Source of the DNA: a bacterium
Lineage (GTDB): Bacteria > Patescibacteriota > Gracilibacteria > UM-FILTER-43-11
Length of the DNA stretch: 18,096 nt
Assembly (NCBI GenBank): GCA_030426875.1
Contig: JAUHXI010000005.1
Location: 1-18,096, forward strand
Direction of reading: 5' to 3'
Shown: positions 16,087 to 18,096 of the stretch, in pieces
Layout of the letters: each line of letters opens with the position of its first letter
Position numbering within the stretch: the first letter of the stretch is position 1
Position numbers and translations under genes: made by a program
Notes under the pieces: generated by a model
Database searches by the model: none
What the model was told of the DNA's origin: nothing
What the model saw: only the letters and a program-made list of their open reading frames with translations

Positions 16087-16127
16087 AAAAAAATACTCTG
16101 ACTAAAATCTAGTCAGAGTATTTTTTT
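16087..16127. terminator. Perfect intrinsic terminator, symmetric
   Basis: An 18-bp perfect stem (seven A then TACTCTGACTA, paired with TAGTCAGAGTA then seven T) around a five-base AAATC loop, ending in the T-run. It is 27 bp after the LPKTG gene. Because the left arm starts with an A-run, it should also terminate transcription arriving from the right. Confidence 0.88.
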
Positions 16128-16180
16128 AATGAATTTTAACAGCTTCGACAAAAACTTAAGGTTGAGGAAAGGGAAAATGA

Positions 16181-16208
16181 TTGAATTTAACCTTTAAAAG
16201 AAGATAAT
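16181..16208 (+). promoter_or_regulatory. Candidate sigma70 promoter for the MBL-fold gene and nucleotidyltransferase
   Basis: TTGAAT (16181-16186), a 16-base spacer and GATAAT (16203-16208). Transcription would begin near 16215, about 31 nt before the ATG at 16246. It lies after the strong terminator, so the downstream genes need their own promoter. Confidence 0.45.
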
Positions 16209-16245
16209 GAATAGACTCCCACCTCCATAACAAAAAAGTAAAGTA

Positions 16246-17088
16246 ATGAATGTCTCCAAAAAACAATGGCTACTCATCCACATTCTTCTACTATCCGTTT
16301 TAGGCCTAGCTGCAAACCAATATATCCACATTAAGAACCAAAAAAATACTGTTACGTTTTTAGACATCGGACAAGGAGACGCCATCCTCATTCAAACCAA
16401 AGAAGACAAAAACATCCTTATCGACACGGGACCAGACGGTGTGGTAGTGGACCGTCTATCAGAAAAGCTCAATTTTTTCAACCCTACAATCGACCTATTC
16501 ATCCTTTCTCATCCAGACTTAGACCATTACGGAGGAATCATGGATATTCTACAAAAATATGACGTGAAAAAAATTATGATCACGGGCATCGCCTCATCCA
16601 GCGACATCTATGTCACCTTTTTAGACAAGGTGCAAGAAGAAAACATCCCCATCATCTATCCCACCAGCAATGAAGATTGGCAAATCAGCCCAAATTTAAT
16701 ACTCGACATTTTATACCCTTTCAACAATCAGAATTTAATTGGACAAGCTGTCAAAAGTAAAAACAACACCTCCATCAGCTTCACCATTCGAAATCATAAA
16801 GGAGAGCCATTACTTTTAAGCACCGGTGACGCAGAAGAAGATCAAGAAAAAGAACTCTTATTGAGCGCCCAAGATTTTTCTGCCCCTAGGTTCGCATTGG
16901 GACATCACGGCAGCAAAACCTCAAATAATCCCAACCTTTTAAAGGCCATCAATGCCGACACCTTTATCATTTCAGCCGGAAAAGACAACCCATTTGGTCA
17001 CCCCCATCAAGAGGTTTTAGAGCGTTTAAATGGGAAAGAAATACTAAACACAGCCGACATCGGAAACATAGAATTTGTGCTAGAATAG
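16246..17088 (+). CDS. ComEC-like metallo-beta-lactamase-fold hydrolase, membrane-anchored
   Basis: 280 aa. One N-terminal hydrophobic segment (residues 8-23) anchors or exports the protein. The rest matches the C-terminal MBL domain of ComEC/Rec2: TFLDIGQGDAILIQ (37-50), ILIDTG (57-62), the metal motif SHPDLDH (His89, Asp91, Asp93, His94), STGDAEEDQ (Asp195), LGHHGSKTSNN (His220, His221) and NPFGHPHQEVLERL (248-261). The competence core domain with multiple membrane helices found in full ComEC is missing, so this is the stand-alone form. In ComEC this domain is thought to degrade one DNA strand during uptake; stand-alone relatives are mostly uncharacterised, and nuclease activity here is inference. 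It is followed after 22 bp by the nucleotidyltransferase gene, probably in one operon. No Shine-Dalgarno sequence. Confidence 0.88.
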   Translation: MNVSKKQWLLIHILLLSVLGLAANQYIHIKNQKNTVTFLDIGQGDAILIQTKEDKNILIDTGPDGVVVDRLSEKLNFFNPTIDLFILSHPDLDHYGGIMDILQKYDVKKIMITGIASSSDIYVTFLDKVQEENIPIIYPTSNEDWQISPNLILDILYPFNNQNLIGQAVKSKNNTSISFTIRNHKGEPLLLSTGDAEEDQEKELLLSAQDFSAPRFALGHHGSKTSNNPNLLKAINADTFIISAGKDNPFGHPHQEVLERLNGKEILNTADIGNIEFVLE

Positions 17089-17110
17089 AATTGATTTAAG
17101 TTAAAAAATT

Positions 17111-18096
17111 ATGCAAGTCATCCTTCTGGCTGGTGGTCAAAGTAGCCGCCTTCAACCCATTTCCAACAAAAATGTTCTAGAGTTTGGAGGTAAAACCCTC
17201 ATCGAACATCAAATTGCTGCTTTAAAAAAAGCAAAACTTCGAGACATTGTCGTGGTGGCCAATCCAGGCAACGTGTCTAAAATTGAAAAAGCCTTGTCCA
17301 CCTACAAAAACATTGTCGTTGTGCAACAAAAAGAGAATGAAGGGAGTCAGGCCGGAGGTGTTTTGACCGGAGCAAAATGGGTCAAACATAAAAATGTCAT
17401 GATCATGAGTACCAATGATGTTTTTGACGAACAATTATTTGAAGACATGATCAAAGCCTCCAAACAAAAAGAAATCGATGGTGTGATCGCCGGTAAAAAA
17501 ATGTTGCACTATTTTCCGGGAGGTTATTTAAAGGTGACCAAAAAAGGCTTCATCACCAACATCATCGAGAAACCTGGAGAGGGAAATGAACCTAGCAACT
17601 TAGTCAATTTAATCTGCCATGTCTACAATGACTTCCCTAAATTCTTGACTCACTTAAAAAAAGCTAACAGCAAAAAAAATGACCACTATGAGGTGGCATT
17701 GGACAACTACATCAAAAAGGGTGGGGCCAAGATTATCGCTCAAAAATACACAGGATACTGGCAAAGTATCAAATATCCCTGGCACGTTTTAGCCATAATG
17801 AATCACTTCTTAGAACGTCAAACCACCCACATTTCCAAACGAGCCGACATCGCACCCTCAGCCATTATAGAAGGAAATGTCGTCATCGAAAAAAATGTAA
17901 AAATCCTCCATAACGCCGTCATCAAAGGTCCCGCTTACATTGGGGAGGGGAGCATCATCGCCAACAACGCTTTGGTACGAGGAAGTATGACAGGTAAAAA
18001 CTGTGTGGTGGGATATGGCACAGAAATAGCACGAAGCTACTTAAACCAAGGCGTGTGGATGCACAGCAACTACATCGGTGACAGCATCATCGACAG
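17111..18096 (+). CDS. Sugar-1-phosphate nucleotidyltransferase with left-handed beta-helix domain, 3' truncated by window
   Basis: 328 residues are visible and the frame is open to the window edge. The N-terminal Rossmann-like domain begins MQVILLAGGQSSRLQPIS, a form of the G-G-x-x-x-R-L-x-P loop that holds the nucleotide, with Lys20 in the usual catalytic lysine area (NKNVLEF). MSTNDVF (99-105) is near the expected metal-binding Asp. IIEKPGEG (151-158) and YWQSIKYPWHVL (216-227) match the sugar-phosphate binding part and the end of the domain. From about residue 243 the sequence shows imperfect hexapeptide repeats (ADIAPSAIIEGNVVIEKN and onward), the left-handed beta-helix found in GlmU-like and archaeal two-domain enzymes. 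It would make an NDP-sugar for surface glycans; the exact sugar and base cannot be told. Likely cotranscribed with the MBL-fold gene 22 bp upstream. Confidence 0.88.
   Translation, partial: MQVILLAGGQSSRLQPISNKNVLEFGGKTLIEHQIAALKKAKLRDIVVVANPGNVSKIEKALSTYKNIVVVQQKENEGSQAGGVLTGAKWVKHKNVMIMSTNDVFDEQLFEDMIKASKQKEIDGVIAGKKMLHYFPGGYLKVTKKGFITNIIEKPGEGNEPSNLVNLICHVYNDFPKFLTHLKKANSKKNDHYEVALDNYIKKGGAKIIAQKYTGYWQSIKYPWHVLAIMNHFLERQTTHISKRADIAPSAIIEGNVVIEKNVKILHNAVIKGPAYIGEGSIIANNALVRGSMTGKNCVVGYGTEIARSYLNQGVWMHSNYIGDSIID

Noticed and set aside
1..18096. Recoding of TGA as glycine or tryptophan
   Set aside because: TGA ends the M23-like gene (1679-1681), the prepilin-like gene (4072-4074) and lysK (13791-13793) at sensible C-termini, and no gene is interrupted by it.
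1..18096. CRISPR arrays, transposons, integrases, tRNA or rRNA genes
   Set aside because: No spaced direct repeats, transposase or integrase motifs, or tRNA/rRNA-like sequences were found by eye on either strand.

Overview
The window looks like chromosome from an uncultivated, AT-leaning bacterium with a complex cell surface. My best guess is a Patescibacteria/CPR member of the Peregrinibacteria kind. That is an inference from the mixture seen here: a class I lysyl-tRNA synthetase, a very large prepilin-like surface protein, TIG-type repeats with cysteine pairs, an LPXTG-anchored fibronectin protein, and starts without Shine-Dalgarno sequences. TGA is an ordinary stop here (ends of the M23-like, prepilin-like and lysK genes), so the Gracilibacteria recoding of TGA to glycine does not apply. 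No rRNA, tRNA, CRISPR array, insertion sequence or phage gene was seen.

Layout. (1) 1-4074, plus strand: the end of an M23-like protein with three TIG-like repeats, then a 763-residue prepilin-like protein carrying a FecR-type domain and a cysteine-rich tail. (2) 4080-5744, minus strand: two adjacent paralogous secreted proteins, at least one a clear lipoprotein, with Ser/Thr-rich linkers and the same C-terminal domain ending in YLPG. They have a near-consensus promoter at 5773-5801. (3) 5916-11440, minus strand: an RND efflux pump and its lipoprotein adaptor. The adaptor is transcribed first and is about twice the usual length. (4) 11453-11705: a divergent control region with facing promoters and a MarR-type palindrome. 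(5) 11706-13793, plus strand: a MarR-family regulator and class I lysyl-tRNA synthetase. (6) 13889-14506, minus strand: an unrecognised exported or membrane protein in an AT-rich stretch. (7) 14668-16059, plus strand: a fibronectin type III/Ig-like surface protein with an LPKTG sorting signal, followed by a perfect terminator. (8) 16246-18096, plus strand: a ComEC-like metallo-beta-lactamase-fold protein and a sugar-phosphate nucleotidyltransferase cut by the window end.

How they fit together. Regions 1, 2 and 7 all encode surface-exposed proteins built from adhesive or scaffold-like modules with low-complexity linkers. Regions 3 to 5 look like a drug-responsive efflux unit: a MarR repressor overlapping its own transcription start and divergent from the adaptor-RND operon. 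No outer-membrane channel gene is present. Several well-formed sigma70-type promoters were found, with short leaders (about 15-30 nt) lacking Shine-Dalgarno sequences. The best candidates for something undescribed are the YLPG-domain lipoprotein pair, the prepilin-FecR-cysteine fusion, and the oversized adaptor paired with an RND pump in an organism that also carries an LPXTG protein.
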